This document shows, one piece after another, positions 5,610 through 6,993 of a stretch of DNA of 6,993 bases. The notes below the pieces were generated by a model. That model ran no database searches and was not told the DNA's origin. It saw nothing but the letters and a program-made list of their open reading frames with translations. The stretch comes from Pseudomonadota bacterium (GTDB lineage Bacteria > Pseudomonadota > Alphaproteobacteria > Rhizobiales > Kaistiaceae). Where the stretch lies: assembly GCA_023433185.1 (NCBI GenBank), contig JAEZEN010000511.1:1-6993 (forward strand), in the 5' to 3' direction. The translations under genes were made by a program, and so were the position numbers. Numbering within the stretch: position 1 is the stretch's first letter; each line of letters starts with the position of its first letter.

Positions 5610-6993
5610 ATGGCCAGGATTTCACGACAGCAGTATTCCGACCTGTACGGCCCGACGACGGGGGACAAGATCAGGATCGGCGATACCGATCTCTATATCG
5701 AGATCGAGAAGGACCTCCGCGTCTATGGCGAGGAGGCGGTCTATGGCGGCGGCAAGACGCTGCGCGACGGCATGGGGTACGACAACGAACTGACGAGCGC
5801 CGCCGGCGCCCCCGATCTTGTCATCACCAACGTTACGATTGTCGATGGCGTCACAGGCATCATCAAGGCGGACGTTGGGATCAAGAACGGCCGCATCTGC
5901 GGTATCGGCAAGGCCGGCAATCCCTCGATCATGACGGGCGTGACACCTGGCCTGGCGCTCGGACCGGGCACCGATGCCATTTCCGGTGAGCACCTCATCC
6001 TGACGGCGGGTGGCATCGACGCCCACGTTCACTACATTTCGCCGCAGCAGGCGCAGGCCGCGCTCTCGAACGGCATCACCACCGTGTTTGGGGGGGGCAT
6101 CGGTCCGTCCGACGGCACCAACGGCACGACCATTACGCCCGGTACCTGGAACATCGAGATGATGCTCCGGTCGTTCGACGGTTGGCCAGTCAATGCCGGG
6201 CTGCTCGGCAAGGGCAACTGCACCGGGCGAGCGCCGCTCGAGGAGCAGGTGCGGGCGGGCGCTGCCGGTTTCAAGATTCATGAGGACTGGGGCACTACAC
6301 CTGCGGCCATTCGCTCGGCGCTGACCGTGGCGGACGAGCATGACGTCCAGGTCTGCATCCACACCGACACGTTGAACGAGGCAGGCTTCGTGGAAAACAC
6401 GATCGCCGCGTTCGAGGGCCGCACGATACATACCTATCACACCGAGGGTGCCGGCGGCGGCCATGCGCCGGACATCATCCGCGTGGCCGGCCTCTCGAAC
6501 GTCCTGCCCAGTTCGACCAACCCGACCCTGCCCTACGGGATCAATTCCCAGGCCGAGTTGTTCGACATGACGATGATCTGTCACAACCTCAGCCCCAAGA
6601 TCCCGACCGACGTCGCCTTCGCGGAAAGCCGCGTCCGGGCCGAGACGATTGCGGCCGAGAACGTGCTCCACGACATGGGGGCGATCTCGATCATCTCGAG
6701 CGACAGTCAGGCGATGGGGCGTATCGGTGAGAACTGGATGCGATCCATCCAGACCGCCCACCTGATGAAGACACGCAACGGAGCCTATGATGGCGATACG
6801 TCGGGCAACGACAACGAGCGCGTGCTCCGCTTTGTGTCCAAGGTGACGATCAACCCGGCGATTGCCCAGGGCGTGTCCCACGTCATCGGATCCGTCGAGG
6901 TCGGCAAGATGGCGGACCTCGTGCTCTGGGAGACGGCCTTCTTCGGCGCCAAGCCGAAGATGGTCATCAAGGGCGGCATGATCTCGTGGGCGC
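5610..6993 (+). CDS. ureC: Urease subunit alpha, catalytic, C-terminus outside window
   Basis: The frame runs off the right edge after 461 complete codons; family members are about 570 residues, so roughly 110 are missing. It opens [20 protein letters not shown]. The di-nickel site is complete: His139 and His141 (DAHVH), Lys222 for carbamylation (GFKIHEDWG), His251 (CIHTDTLNE), His277 (YHTEGAGGG) and Asp365 (SSDSQAMGR). Flap Cys324 and catalytic His325 (MICHNL) and Arg341 (ESRVR) are present; numbering runs five ahead of Klebsiella UreC. The enzyme hydrolyses urea to ammonia and carbamate in the cytoplasm after nickel loading by UreD/F/G/E, expected downstream. [39 protein letters not shown] and ISWA at the edge fit the Yersinia-type branch. 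ATG 5610 follows AGGAAA at eight-base spacing. No frameshift is seen in this part. Confidence 0.97.
   Translation, partial: MARISRQQYSDLYGPTTGDKIRIGDTDLYIEIEKDLRVYGEEAVYGGGKTLRDGMGYDNELTSAAGAPDLVITNVTIVDGVTGIIKADVGIKNGRICGIGKAGNPSIMTGVTPGLALGPGTDAISGEHLILTAGGIDAHVHYISPQQAQAALSNGITTVFGGGIGPSDGTNGTTITPGTWNIEMMLRSFDGWPVNAGLLGKGNCTGRAPLEEQVRAGAAGFKIHEDWGTTPAAIRSALTVADEHDVQVCIHTDTLNEAGFVENTIAAFEGRTIHTYHTEGAGGGHAPDIIRVAGLSNVLPSSTNPTLPYGINSQAELFDMTMICHNLSPKIPTDVAFAESRVRAETIAAENVLHDMGAISIISSDSQAMGRIGENWMRSIQTAHLMKTRNGAYDGDTSGNDNERVLRFVSKVTINPAIAQGVSHVIGSVEVGKMADLVLWETAFFGAKPKMVIKGGMISWA

Noticed and set aside
5622..6881. 419-codon minus-strand open frame opposite ureC
   Set aside because: It is the antisense shadow of ureC: the sense strand encodes a full set of urease active-site motifs, and the antisense protein matches no family I know.

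Overview
The window is high-GC bacterial DNA with tightly packed genes and short, often Shine-Dalgarno-led spacers. The protein sequences look proteobacterial, most plausibly alphaproteobacterial. That placement is inferred from general sequence character and no taxonomic marker fixes it.

Layout. Positions 1-198 (minus strand) hold the N-terminus of an amidohydrolase-superfamily enzyme that runs off the left edge. Positions 199-551 are a gap between divergent genes with a short SD-led reading frame that may be the decayed start of a GNAT acetyltransferase. Positions 552-1607 encode the ribosome-assembly GTPase RsgA. Positions 1732-3035 hold three same-strand genes: a cupin metalloprotein, a small secreted two-cysteine protein of unknown function, and a secreted protein resembling the allene-oxide-cyclase/dirigent-like barrel. 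The last two are separated by one base. Positions 3052-3270 look like a stranded piece of a helicase-type restriction endonuclease with no visible start. Positions 3358-4605 encode a YbdG-type MscS-family mechanosensitive channel of 415 residues. Positions 4606-4809 are a regulatory gap with an 8-bp inverted repeat and promoter-like hexamers. From 4810 to the right edge runs ureA-ureB-ureC, the structural genes of urease, with ureC cut off after 461 codons.

The strongest functional unit is the urease operon. UreA (gamma, 100 aa), UreB (beta, 148 aa with N- and C-terminal extensions) and UreC (alpha, partial) would form the nickel enzyme that splits urea into ammonia and carbamate. All nickel ligands, the lysine that becomes carbamylated and the catalytic histidine are present. 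From memory of family sequences, all three subunits resemble the Yersinia urease and the second Brucella urease rather than the common Klebsiella-type enzyme. Accessory genes (ureE/F/G/D), and perhaps urea or nickel uptake genes, would be expected beyond the right edge.

Base composition appears to fall after about 3270, between the rsgA/cupin/secreted-protein block and the channel plus urease block, and the restriction-enzyme remnant sits at that change. This fits an old insertion boundary but is not proven. I saw no RNA gene, CRISPR array, insertion sequence or complete unknown system. The best candidates for something undescribed are the paired secreted proteins at 2216-3035 and the apparent junction at 3036-3357.
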